From contig OZ241358.1 of NCBI GenBank assembly GCA_965200465.1, positions 2,294,001 through 2,358,000 on the forward strand: DNA of 64,000 nt. The letters run 5' to 3'. Below, in pieces: positions 50,595-58,871 of the stretch. Position numbers and translations under genes: made by a program. This stretch comes from Azophilus sp965200465. GTDB taxonomy: Bacteria; Pseudomonadota; Gammaproteobacteria; Pseudomonadales; Azotimanducaceae. The notes under the pieces are model-generated. The model had not been told where the DNA came from, searched no databases, and saw nothing but the letters and a program-made list of their open reading frames with translations. The first letter of the stretch is position 1. Each line of letters starts with the position of its first letter.

Positions 50595-52085
50595 TCAAGC
50601 GGCGGGCTTAGCCAATGCGGCCAGCGCCTTGCCCAGCTCCAGGGTCGCCAAGGTGTCGCGTTCGCAGTAGGCGCGGAGGTCTGCGAAGGTTTGCCGGCGC
50701 TGTGCGCTGTCATCGTTGGCGAGGGCGCGTTGGTAGAGTGCGGCGGCTAGGTTGCCGTCGGTTACGGCCAAGTCGTCGTAGCCTAGGTGCGGCGCCAGGA
50801 CCGGCAGCACGTTCTTTATGGAGAAGGAGCCGCGGAAGTCCGGGTGGTAGCAGCAGTTGCGCACCACCGGCAGCAGGTCGAACAACCGCTCCCCAAGCGC
50901 GGCGAGCGCCGCCGCTCGATGCGGAACCGCCGCCGCCAACGTCCGCAGCATCCGCCGCTCATAGCTTGAATAGATGCAGACGGTTCCCTCCTTCCCAAGG
51001 GCGGCGAGCAGGCGTTCGGCCAGCATGGGCCGCGGGTCGTCGCCAGTTTCGTGCAGATAGTCCGCATGGTCGGGCGGCTGGCCGTCGCGTTCGGCATGCA
51101 CTGAGAAGAGAAAGGGAACGGCGTCGTAAGGTCGGGCGCCGGCGAAGCGGGGGATTGCCGGGGCGAAGGTCTCAAAATCCAGATGGCGCACCGGCGGCCT
51201 GATGGCGGCCAGCGCGTTTCCTAAGTTGCCATGCACCTGCATGCGCCCCCGCCGCACCGCCGTTCGCACGACCCGCTGCAAGGGGTTTAGGGGAAAGCTG
51301 TCCGGGACGTCCTTGACTTCCTCAATGCCGGCCGCCTGCAAATCCGCCCGGCGAGCACCGTGAAGCCGGGGCAGTTCATCAATGCCGTGGTCGGGCCAAA
51401 TGACGTTGCGGGTGCAGTGCGCGTAGTAGGGGCAGTGGTATGGCTTGAAGCAATGGTCCCCAGGTGCGACGTCCGGCGCCTCAGGTTGGGCAAGCATGGC
51501 CCGCATCGCCTGCGCCTCTTCGCCGATGCCCTGCTGCAATGCAACGGCCTCGTCAAAGACGGGATGCAGCTTGAACAGCGCATTCACATCCAGCCGAACG
51601 CCATCGTAAGCATAGTCCCGGTTCAGGGTGAGCACCCCGGCGTCGCGCACATCCAGCCCCGCGCCCCGCAGCACCCATAGCTGCACCGCCACGTCCAGAA
51701 TGAAGACCTCCTTGAGCCTAGTGGAGGACTTGACCTCCACCAACCGCCAACCGCCGTCCGGCAGCCGCTCCAGCACATCGGCGCGGACTAGGACATGCCG
51801 ATGCTCAAAGGCCACCTCAAAGAGCGCCGGCGCGGCGTTCGCCGCAATGATCTGCTGCGTTTCCGCCAACGCCTCCGGCACATGCTCATGGTCGTGTACA
51901 ACCAAATGCCCGCCGGGATAGCGCTGACAGGCGAGCTCGCCCACCTCATGCCCAGTGTCGAAGATGAGTTGCAGCGCCTCGCTGTCGGGAGCGGCTAGGT
52001 GGCGGGCGTGGAAGTGATGCCACAGACGCAAATGGCACTGCTTGCCGGTTAGGTAGGTGGATTTTGATAGGCGGAGGTCGTTCAC
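50595..52085 (-). CDS. DUF2779 protein: Cas4-like nuclease plus DEDD exonuclease-like domain
   Basis: The product has 496 residues. The N-terminal half is Cas4/RecB-like: a first Cys in TGKQCHLRLWHHFHARHL, the PD-(D/E)XK pair in VRADVLERLPDG...VEVKSST, and a trailing Cys cluster CFKPYHCPYYAHC. Together these could hold an Fe-S cluster. The C-terminal half is DUF2779, an RNase-H-like exonuclease pattern (VRHLDFETFAP, then YCERDTLATLELGKAL). Function is not established, but the family is frequent near mobile and defence genes. A fragment of a second copy lies at 54925-55005. Confidence 0.8.
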   Translation of the reverse strand: MNDLRLSKSTYLTGKQCHLRLWHHFHARHLAAPDSEALQLIFDTGHEVGELACQRYPGGHLVVHDHEHVPEALAETQQIIAANAAPALFEVAFEHRHVLVRADVLERLPDGGWRLVEVKSSTRLKEVFILDVAVQLWVLRGAGLDVRDAGVLTLNRDYAYDGVRLDVNALFKLHPVFDEAVALQQGIGEEAQAMRAMLAQPEAPDVAPGDHCFKPYHCPYYAHCTRNVIWPDHGIDELPRLHGARRADLQAAGIEEVKDVPDSFPLNPLQRVVRTAVRRGRMQVHGNLGNALAAIRPPVRHLDFETFAPAIPRFAGARPYDAVPFLFSVHAERDGQPPDHADYLHETGDDPRPMLAERLLAALGKEGTVCIYSSYERRMLRTLAAAVPHRAAALAALGERLFDLLPVVRNCCYHPDFRGSFSIKNVLPVLAPHLGYDDLAVTDGNLAAALYQRALANDDSAQRRQTFADLRAYCERDTLATLELGKALAALAKPAA

Positions 52086-52094
52086 AAGTCGTCA

Positions 52095-52883
52095 CTAGTG
52101 CAAGGTCCGTGGGTCAAGCGTTCCTGCTCTTACCTTCCACTTACGGAGATACTTTACAAAACTCTTGCCAATCGCGGAGTCCTTGCTTTCGCCATTCTCG
52201 ACAATCCCAGCAAAGGTCTCAAAGGAGATACAGTGTACGTTCTCATAAATACAGGACTTCGGCAGCTTCGGCAGAACGTATATGGGTTTTGGCTTAGAGC
52301 ATCTTTTAGCAGCATTGGTGACTTTTACATTTTCCAATCCGTTCTTAACAATGTAGCTTTTGACTTTTGGAAATGCTCTACTATATACATCTTCATCAAC
52401 GCCACTAACTAAACCTAGTTCTTGAAGGTGCCAAAGAAGATGGACGTACTTCTGCCTATCAGCGCTTTTGCTTTTACTAATATCGATAACGTCAGAGATT
52501 AAACTCTCTATATCCGTTTTTGCTGTTTTTTCTAGACGTTTTATCTGATCTTTGTCTTTGGAAGACATGTCCGTCTTCAACTCAGTGATGAAGGAGTGCG
52601 CACCCTTAGACGAATAGGCAAAATAATCCACCCTGTTTGATTCATATCCATCCGGCTTCTTTGATTGAAGTTCGGGCAGCTTCCTAATTGGAAACTCAGG
52701 AACAATCATCGGATTGATTTCCAAGTGCTTAAAGTGATTTTTCAGAATGTCGGGCAAAAACAACGCAAAGAATATGTCTGCCCGCCGTTCAAGCTGATAG
52801 GTCGGCAAATGCCGCCACTTATCCAGCAACTCAAAAACGCGCTCAATGGTGGGAGATTCACTGTTTTTGCCATCGCCGGACAT
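52095..52883 (-). CDS. low-GC PD-(D/E)XK-like hypothetical protein
   Basis: The product has 262 residues, rich in Lys, Ser and Asn, encoded by DNA far lower in GC than the surroundings, so recent transfer is likely. I do not recognise the family. The central stretch RVDYFAYSSKGAHSFITELK (about residues 84-103) has the Asp...Glu-x-Lys spacing of a PD-(D/E)XK nuclease. ERRADIFFALFLPDIL before it resembles the helix that often precedes that core. An ideal AGGAGG ribosome-binding site lies five bases before the ATG at 52883. It ends just upstream of the start of the DUF2779 gene on the same strand with a 9-base gap, so the two form an operon. Confidence 0.6.
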   Translation of the reverse strand: MSGDGKNSESPTIERVFELLDKWRHLPTYQLERRADIFFALFLPDILKNHFKHLEINPMIVPEFPIRKLPELQSKKPDGYESNRVDYFAYSSKGAHSFITELKTDMSSKDKDQIKRLEKTAKTDIESLISDVIDISKSKSADRQKYVHLLWHLQELGLVSGVDEDVYSRAFPKVKSYIVKNGLENVKVTNAAKRCSKPKPIYVLPKLPKSCIYENVHCISFETFAGIVENGESKDSAIGKSFVKYLRKWKVRAGTLDPRTLH

Positions 52884-52965
52884 GTCGTCCTCCTAAATGT
52901 TTCCGAAAACACAGAATTGCCTGCACTCAGAAGCGCTGACAACTCCACTCAAGCATCAAGCCAAA

Positions 52966-53078
52966 ACCTTGAACCAGCATCAACTTGCCGACCTCCGCCG
53001 TGAACCTAGGAGGGCGACGGTCGGCGCTTCCGGCAAGGCCGTACGGAATTCCATGCTTGGCGTGTCGTTCAATCGCTC
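52966..53078 (-). pseudogene. scrap of AAA_14/DUF4143 N-terminus
   Basis: The minus strand encodes IERHAKHGIPYGLAG in one frame and PEAPTVALLGS in another. Both align with MIERHAKRRILRSL...APAVALLGP of the gene at 48530-48922; nucleotide identity is high but frameshifted. The following AEVGKLM resembles a piece of the AAA ATPase at 53434-54816. No start codon or Walker A Lys remains, so it is debris. Confidence 0.7.
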
Positions 53079-53330
53079 TTGACAACCCAAGGCCGTCAGT
53101 TTCCGGGCAACCTCCCGGTATTTCATGGTGCGGATGCAACGGTTTCACACCACAGTGGTTCCTCTGCAGCAGGAAGCCAAGCGCTTTGCGGCAGGGAACG
53201 GCCGGGGTCCTCGTAAAGCGCAATCACGGCGACGAGAGCGTTCTTGACATTCTCCAATGCTTCGCTCATGGAGTTCCCCTCCGTCACCAATTCCGAAACC
53301 CTGAACCAGCCTCAACTGGTCCGCTCATTG
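53079..53330 (-). pseudogene. HicB-HicA toxin-antitoxin remnants
   Basis: On the minus strand GWFRVSELVTEGNSMSEALE, then NVKNALVAVIALYEDPGRSL, matches the end of a HicB antitoxin, stopping at 53123. The ATG at 53126, overlapping that stop in an ATGA, begins MKYREVARKLTALGC, the start of a HicA mRNA-interferase toxin. After about 16 codons it runs into DUF4143 debris. HicB lacks its front half and HicA most of its length. The original operon order was hicB then hicA. Confidence 0.75.
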
Positions 53331-53433
53331 CGCCCCTTCGCCCAACAACATTGCCATTTTCGGTCGATGCGGGCGAGGCGGCTATGTGCGGTTTAGCTCC
53401 CACACCCTTTTCATAGAGGATTCCCCCGGACTT

Positions 53434-54816
53434 CTACTCCTCGCTTGGATGCCGCCACTTGGACATGCGCTTGGCCACATGGGGGAGTTCCCGGCACGCC
53501 CGGTCCAGCACGTAGTCCGCCAAGCAGGGAATGCCGAGCACCAATCTTTCCGCGGCCGCGCCGGCCGCTCCGCCCCAGACAAAACCGAGGTGTCGAAGCT
53601 TATTTTGCGCCTTTTGCGCCTCGGCGTTTGTCTGCGACCCTGCCGCCACTTCGTCCGCGTCGTAGAGTTCATACTGCCTAGTGCGCAACCCCACACGCAC
53701 GCATTCCCGAAATTCCCCCTTGCTGAGTTCGATGCGCCCAGCCGGCCGTCCTTCGCGCATCAACTTGCTAACCTCCGCCGCGCATTCCACCAGTCCGTCC
53801 CGCTCCATCTCGACATACCTTCCCGCGTGATGTCGGTCCCGCCATTGGTGAAAATTCGGCAAGGCCCGCTGAAGAGCTTCGGCGTCAATGACCGGCGAAT
53901 TGGGATCGACCCGCTCAAACAGCGCGTCACCCAGGAGTTGGATGAAGTGGGGGTGCCCGGAACAGGCGTCAAACGCCGCCTCCGCCAAGCCGCCAGCCCA
54001 GTCTTCGTCCGAAGCGCCCAAGGGCCGTCTGCCAAAGGCGGCGAAAGGCTGGAAGAGGGCTTGCATGGCGTCTTGTTGATTTAGGCGTCCCACGGCCAGC
54101 CAGCCATGCGGCTTCACCATGCGCTCAACGAAGGTTGCCGGCGCCAGGGTCAGCCGGTCTTCCGCGTCCGGCGTGCCCGCCATTGCAAGCAGCACGGCAT
54201 CCGTGGTTTGCAGGGCGTTCAAAAGGCCCTGCAAGGGGTCCAGGCCGGGGGCGTCGGCGCACTGCGCCGGAACCTCGTGCAGTTCGTCCAGGATGATGAG
54301 CAGCGCCCTCTTTCCATCCCCCGCCGTTCCCGACGTTCTTTCATGCAGCGCCTCAACCAAGGTCGGTGCGCGCCATTCCGTTTCCGTAGCGCTGCTCTTG
54401 CGCCCCTCCCCGCCGATGACGGCCTTCGCCGACACGCCGAACTCCACCGCTTCAGTGCGGGAGGCATCCCTGCCCCGCAGGGACAGCGCATGAACCAGCG
54501 CATCCCAGGATATGAACTCAGCAGAGGTCAGGCGCACGATGTCGATGGGGCGCTTTCCATGCAGCCGTTCGGCTTGGTCGGCCAGCCAGTTCAGCAGCAC
54601 GGTCTTGCCGGAGCCTCTGGGACCAAACAGGAACGGGTGATTGTCCGGCGCTGTCCCCTCAGCTAAGCCCTTTAGCATGCCTCGCAGACGGGTCTGCTCA
54701 GGCGCCCGTCCGCTCAGGCAGGGCGGAGGCCGCCCGGCACTGGGGTGGAAAGGGGATTTGCTCGGCAGCGGCGACGGTGCATCCCGACGGCGCATCTGGT
54801 CCTTTTGCCCATTCAT
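53434..54816 (-). CDS. AAA ATPase of unknown role (Orc1/STAND-like)
   Basis: The product has about 460 residues from the ATG at 54816; an upstream start at 54900 is less likely because the first 28 codons look non-coding. Walker A is FLFGPRGSGKTVLLNWLADQ. Walker B is ALLIILDELHEV. A sensor-like strand AVLLAMAGTPDAEDRL and a lid region SGHPHFIQLLGDALFERV follow, then a helical, probably winged-helix C-terminus. This is the layout of Orc1-like or STAND P-loop ATPases seen next to toxins and nucleases. No partner can be named; the surrounding genes are defence debris. Confidence 0.75.
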   Translation of the reverse strand: MNGQKDQMRRRDAPSPLPSKSPFHPSAGRPPPCLSGRAPEQTRLRGMLKGLAEGTAPDNHPFLFGPRGSGKTVLLNWLADQAERLHGKRPIDIVRLTSAEFISWDALVHALSLRGRDASRTEAVEFGVSAKAVIGGEGRKSSATETEWRAPTLVEALHERTSGTAGDGKRALLIILDELHEVPAQCADAPGLDPLQGLLNALQTTDAVLLAMAGTPDAEDRLTLAPATFVERMVKPHGWLAVGRLNQQDAMQALFQPFAAFGRRPLGASDEDWAGGLAEAAFDACSGHPHFIQLLGDALFERVDPNSPVIDAEALQRALPNFHQWRDRHHAGRYVEMERDGLVECAAEVSKLMREGRPAGRIELSKGEFRECVRVGLRTRQYELYDADEVAAGSQTNAEAQKAQNKLRHLGFVWGGAAGAAAERLVLGIPCLADYVLDRACRELPHVAKRMSKWRHPSEE

Positions 54817-54924
54817 TCCAGCCTGCCTTCGTAAGCCGTCCCAAGCGTAACTCCGCCTAGCGACGAATGCGGGCGGCAGCCGTTGTGGAACGACGACCAT
54901 GAACCTATCACCCGCCGTGCCTCA

Positions 54925-55005
54925 AGTCCAACCGCTAAGTCATGCTGGTGCACAAAGGCCGCCTCAAAGAGCGCCGGGGCGGCATTCGCCCCAACGAGCC
55001 GGAGC
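54925..55005 (-). pseudogene. DUF2779 fragment
   Basis: The minus-strand sequence encodes ANAAPALFEAAFVHQHDLAV. It matches ANAAPALFEVAFEHRHVLVR in the full DUF2779 gene at 50595-52085, with strong nucleotide identity (CCTCAAAGAGCGCCGG shared). Nothing else of the gene remains. It overlaps the tail of the neighbouring membrane glycosyltransferase frame in another phase. Confidence 0.72.
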
Positions 55006-56943
55006 CAAGCGATACGCCTTCCCCACGGACAAGTCGATGACCTGATGATCGTAGCCGCGTTGTTCGATATGAGGCCGCATCGTCCGGCTGCTGGCGACCG
55101 GATGGCGCCGGCCTTTGGCGGGGCCATACGCAACTTCCTCAACGAACAGAAAGAGACGGCCAAGTGCGCCGGAGGCATTCGATTGCCCATGCCGCCCATC
55201 GATGCGCATGACCCACCAGGGTTTGCCGCTTTCAGGCAGGCATGCGAGCACCTCCCAACCGCACGCTGGCTTCATGCGGCGCAATCCCGCATCGGACGGA
55301 AGCGCCGATGCACAAGAATCCGCTCCATGCTTTTTCCGCTTGTGAATCTGCGTCAAAGGAAGGCCCGCGGCCTTCAGGTAGAAGCGCATCCCGGAGAACA
55401 ACGGCTCTTGAGACGCCAGAACATCCCCGGGCCGCAGATCGTGCGCGACGCCGGCCGCCAGCGTCGGCGCGGCCGGCGACCAGCCTGTCTCTCCCCTGAA
55501 CTGTTCCGCCACGCCGGGCCGCGTCGCCCACCAGCCGAAGCAGGCCAGCACGGCCAACAGGGCCAGCCCCCGAGTTGCGGAGCGCAGGCCCACGCTCATC
55601 CGCAAGCGAGTCAGCACCGCGTCGATCAATAAAGCCCCACCGGCGCCGGCAACCATCATCAGGGCGCAGAACAGGAAGATCGTGAACCGAGTTGGCAGCA
55701 GCACTGGTTTTACCGCTAGCGCCGCCGCCAAGCCTAGAACGACCGCAAGGGGGAACGTACCCCGATGTCCAGTCGGGCGGCGCACCGCAGCGGCGCCGAC
55801 CGCCACCATCATCGCCAAGGCCGCCTGCGCCCAAATCGGCGCCGCCGCATGCCAGTTGCCCCAGGCGGCGGCGCTCAGGTTCCATGCGAGTTGCAACAGC
55901 CGCCGTCCGTCCAGCCAAGACACCTGAGCCTCCTGTATGTGCCTGCTGTCGAACACCGAGCCCCATCCAGAAACCACCAGCACCGGCGCATACAAGACCA
56001 GTGCAAGCGCCAGAGCCGCACCCAACCATAGAGCCGTTCTGGCCGCGAACGGCGGCATTGCCGCGGCACCGGCCTGCCGCCAGCGGACGACCAGCATCCA
56101 AGCCACCGTAACTGCGGTCGGGTACGCCATGAACGGCACGGTGAAGAAGCCCAAGGCGATGCATAGGGAGAAGAGCGGCCATGTCCATTTGGCGTCCGGC
56201 TGGTGCAGAAGCCTTTGTGCGCATAGCAGTGACAGGAGAAAGAACAGCGTCATCAGCATATGGCCGCGGGCGTTGGCGGCGTATTCCAGGAATAGCGGCG
56301 AGGTCGCGACCAAGGCGGCCGCCAGGCTGGCGGCAAACCGGCCGTGCTCCCGGCGCACGAAAAGCCAAACGGCCGGCAGCACTAGGGTGGCGGCCAAGAA
56401 AGCAGGCACACGCAACGCAGCAACCTCCCACCCGCCGAGCTGGTGCGCTACGTAAACCAACAGCGTATGCAGCAGGTGGTTGTTTGGCGAACTGTAGTCG
56501 CTCAGAACGGTCCACGGGGATTGACTTGCAAAACGCAGCACGGTGTTTGCCTCGTCAACGCGGACTGTCGCCGCGAGATTGCGTCCGGCCAGGGCGATCC
56601 CGACGACGACAACCAGGCCGGCAACGGCCAGTTCGAAGGTTGACGCCTTGGCGTTGTCGGCATTGGCGGAGGGGACCGGCGGGCCGGCGAGAAAGTGCGC
56701 CGCGGAGCGTCGCAGCGTCAGCAGCGTGGCGGCGACGATGGCCGCGACCACCGCCAACGCACGCAACGCAGCCAATAATTGGGCGTTGGTTGCGCGGCCC
56801 AGAATTTCGACATTGCCATCGGGCGCAACCCCGTCCGCAAAGCGCCGAAAAGCGTCGAGGTCGAGCAGCGAGGCGATGGCGGCGCCGATGGCGACGGTCG
56901 CCGAGACCAGCCCGATCGCAACGATGGCCGACTCTCGGGTCAC
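54964..56943 (-). CDS. PMT/ArnT-like membrane glycosyltransferase (GT-C)
   Basis: The product has 659 residues. About a dozen hydrophobic helices and the first-loop acidic motif ATVRVDEANTVLRFA, with SPNNHLLHTLLVYVAHQL behind it, mark a GT-C transferase that uses a polyprenyl-phosphate sugar. ALRVPAFLAATLVLPAVWLF and YAANARGHMLMTLFFLLSLL continue the family pattern. A periplasmic C-terminal part follows about residue 480. The last 40 or so residues overlap the DUF2779 fragment and are probably not native, so the original C-terminus may have been replaced. The acceptor is unknown. Confidence 0.8.
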   Translation of the reverse strand: MTRESAIVAIGLVSATVAIGAAIASLLDLDAFRRFADGVAPDGNVEILGRATNAQLLAALRALAVVAAIVAATLLTLRRSAAHFLAGPPVPSANADNAKASTFELAVAGLVVVVGIALAGRNLAATVRVDEANTVLRFASQSPWTVLSDYSSPNNHLLHTLLVYVAHQLGGWEVAALRVPAFLAATLVLPAVWLFVRREHGRFAASLAAALVATSPLFLEYAANARGHMLMTLFFLLSLLCAQRLLHQPDAKWTWPLFSLCIALGFFTVPFMAYPTAVTVAWMLVVRWRQAGAAAMPPFAARTALWLGAALALALVLYAPVLVVSGWGSVFDSRHIQEAQVSWLDGRRLLQLAWNLSAAAWGNWHAAAPIWAQAALAMMVAVGAAAVRRPTGHRGTFPLAVVLGLAAALAVKPVLLPTRFTIFLFCALMMVAGAGGALLIDAVLTRLRMSVGLRSATRGLALLAVLACFGWWATRPGVAEQFRGETGWSPAAPTLAAGVAHDLRPGDVLASQEPLFSGMRFYLKAAGLPLTQIHKRKKHGADSCASALPSDAGLRRMKPACGWEVLACLPESGKPWWVMRIDGRHGQSNASGALGRLFLFVEEVAYGPAKGRRHPVASSRTMRPHIEQRGYDHQVIDLSVGKAYRLAPARWGECRPGAL

Positions 56944-57039
56944 CGGGCCACCCGACGAAGCGCGAGCGGGCCGACAACCAAGTCCCGCAGCGCATTCACC
57001 TCTTCACCAACACCAAGTGCCCAAGGGTTGTTTGATGCT

Positions 57040-57804
57040 CTATTCCGCGCCAAACCGCTCCTGCAGCCGCCGCATGCCGTGCAGCCAGCGGTCGTAGTCC
57101 GCGGCTTTGCGGCGCATGTACTGCGCCACTTGCGGGTGCGGCAGCACTAGAAAGCGCTCCTCCCGCAGGGCTTCGATTACGGCGTCCGCCGCCTGCTCCG
57201 GCTCGATCATGCCATCGACAGCGGCCACGCCGGGACCGCTGGCGGTCATGGCGGTGCGCACGGCTTGGGGGCAGAGGACGGAGACCCTGATGCCGTCCCC
57301 ACCGTGGGTGACGGCAATCCATTCGGCCAAGGCCACCGCAGCGTGCTTGGTGACGGCGTAGGTGACCGAGCCAATCTGCGTGAGCAGGCCGGCTGCCGAG
57401 GCCGTGTTGAGCAGGTAGCCCCCGCCCCGCGCCGCCATCCTAGGCACCAGATGCCGCGCTGCCCACATATGGGACATCGTGTTGACCCGCCAGATGGCGT
57501 CCCAAACCTCATCCGGCTCGTCCAGCCCCTCGCCGATGCTGACGCCGGCGTTGGAGCAGAACAGATCGATGGGGCCGCATTCGCTTTCGGTGCGGTCGAT
57601 CAGCTCCACCAAATCGGCCTCCGCGCCCACGTCCACTTGGCGGCTTAAGCCGCCGATGCGCTCCGCCACCTCCGCGGCGCCCTCGCCGTTCAGGTCGGCC
57701 ACCACCACCCGCCGTGCTCCCTCGGCGGCGAACCGCTCGCACAGCGCCCGGCCAATGCCGCTGGCGCCGCCAGTGACGACGATGGTTTTGCCCGCTGCCT
57801 CCAT
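57040..57804 (-). CDS. short-chain dehydrogenase/reductase
   Basis: The product has 254 residues from the ATG at 57804; the upstream frame is not coding. The cofactor motif is IVVTGGASGIGRALCERFA with acidic VVVADLNGE after it, favouring NAD(H). FCSNAGVSIGEG is the NNAG block. The catalytic Ser is in LNTASAAGLL and the Tyr-Lys pair in TYAVTKHAA. The long C-terminal tail (QYMRRKAADYDRWLHGMRRL) is typical of a branch of SDRs of unknown substrate. It stands alone. Confidence 0.9.
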   Translation of the reverse strand: MEAAGKTIVVTGGASGIGRALCERFAAEGARRVVVADLNGEGAAEVAERIGGLSRQVDVGAEADLVELIDRTESECGPIDLFCSNAGVSIGEGLDEPDEVWDAIWRVNTMSHMWAARHLVPRMAARGGGYLLNTASAAGLLTQIGSVTYAVTKHAAVALAEWIAVTHGGDGIRVSVLCPQAVRTAMTASGPGVAAVDGMIEPEQAADAVIEALREERFLVLPHPQVAQYMRRKAADYDRWLHGMRRLQERFGAE

Positions 57805-58044
57805 CCGCAAAATCTCCGCAAAGCAGGTGACCTTAGTTGCTTTGCGCTGCCGGCGCCATAGCCGGCGACACTGGAGTTCCCATTGGCGGCCAAAATAGTC
57901 GGCAGCGGTACTCTTGCGGGGCGCGACGAAAAGTTTGTTCCCATGTTGAGGAAAGTTGCGCTGGCTCATTCCGGGGGGCCGGACAGCTCGACCATTTGCC
58001 GCTGTCTGCAAAACGGGTGGGAAGCGGCTTGCGAAACAAGCGTT

Positions 58045-58680
58045 CTACTCCTCGGTTTTGTTGGGGAACTCGCAAAGATCCTCGAGCACGCAGGCGCCGC
58101 AACGGGGCTTGCGGGCGGTGCAGACGTAGCGGCCGTGCAGGATCAGCCAGTGGTGGGCGTCCTTGAGGTAGGGCTTGGGCGTCAGGCGCACCAGCCGATC
58201 CTCCACCTCGCGCACGTTCCTGCCGCCGGCGATGCGCGTGCGGTTGGCGATGCGGAAGATGTGGGTATCGACCGCCATGGTGGGTTCGCCGAAGGCGGTG
58301 TTCAGCACCACGTTGGCGGTCTTGCGGCCGACGCCGGGCAGGGCCTCCAAAGCGGCGCGGCTCCGCGGCACTTCGCCGCCGTGCCGCTCCAGCAGCAGTT
58401 GGCTGGTCTTGACCAGGTTGACGGCCTTGGTGTTGAACAGCCCGATGCTCTTGATGAAGGGCTTGACCCCCTCCACGCCCAGGGCCGCTAAGGCGGCGGG
58501 GGTGTTGGCCGCCTTAAACAAAGGCCCGGTGGCCTTGTTGACGCTGACGTCGGTGGCTTGGGCGGACAGCATCACCGCCACTAGCAGTTCGAAGGGGGAG
58601 CCGTAGTTCAGTTCCGTGGTCGGGTTGGGGTTCCCGGCCCGCAGCCGCTCGAATATCCGCACTCGTTTCTCTGCGTTCAT
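58045..58680 (-). CDS. nth: endonuclease III
   Basis: Nth excises oxidised pyrimidines and nicks the abasic site. The product has 211 residues, normal size. Key parts are SPFELLVAVMLSAQATDVSV, the helix-hairpin-helix LPGVGRKTANVVLNTAFG with catalytic Lys, and the catalytic Asp in MAVDTHIFRIANR. The Fe-S ligands CTARKPRCGACVLEDLC follow in C-x6-C-x2-C-x5-C spacing. The ATG at 58680 follows GGGGGAG closely; the upstream frame is a shadow. It diverges from priA across about 190 bases. Confidence 0.96.
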   Translation of the reverse strand: MNAEKRVRIFERLRAGNPNPTTELNYGSPFELLVAVMLSAQATDVSVNKATGPLFKAANTPAALAALGVEGVKPFIKSIGLFNTKAVNLVKTSQLLLERHGGEVPRSRAALEALPGVGRKTANVVLNTAFGEPTMAVDTHIFRIANRTRIAGGRNVREVEDRLVRLTPKPYLKDAHHWLILHGRYVCTARKPRCGACVLEDLCEFPNKTEE

Positions 58681-58871
58681 GCTCCCCCAACCAATTTGCC
58701 GCAAGCATAGCACTAGAGCACTCTCTTGGCGCCGGGAGTCGGCTTGAGAGTGTTTGCGCGGGCGCCGCCGGCGGGATTTTCGATGGCGCGGCGCTTTGGT
58801 CTCGTTTCCATGCACCCGGACCCTTTGGGCCTTGCGCCGGCGGACGCCGCGCAACAGACTAGCTTGCAGCC

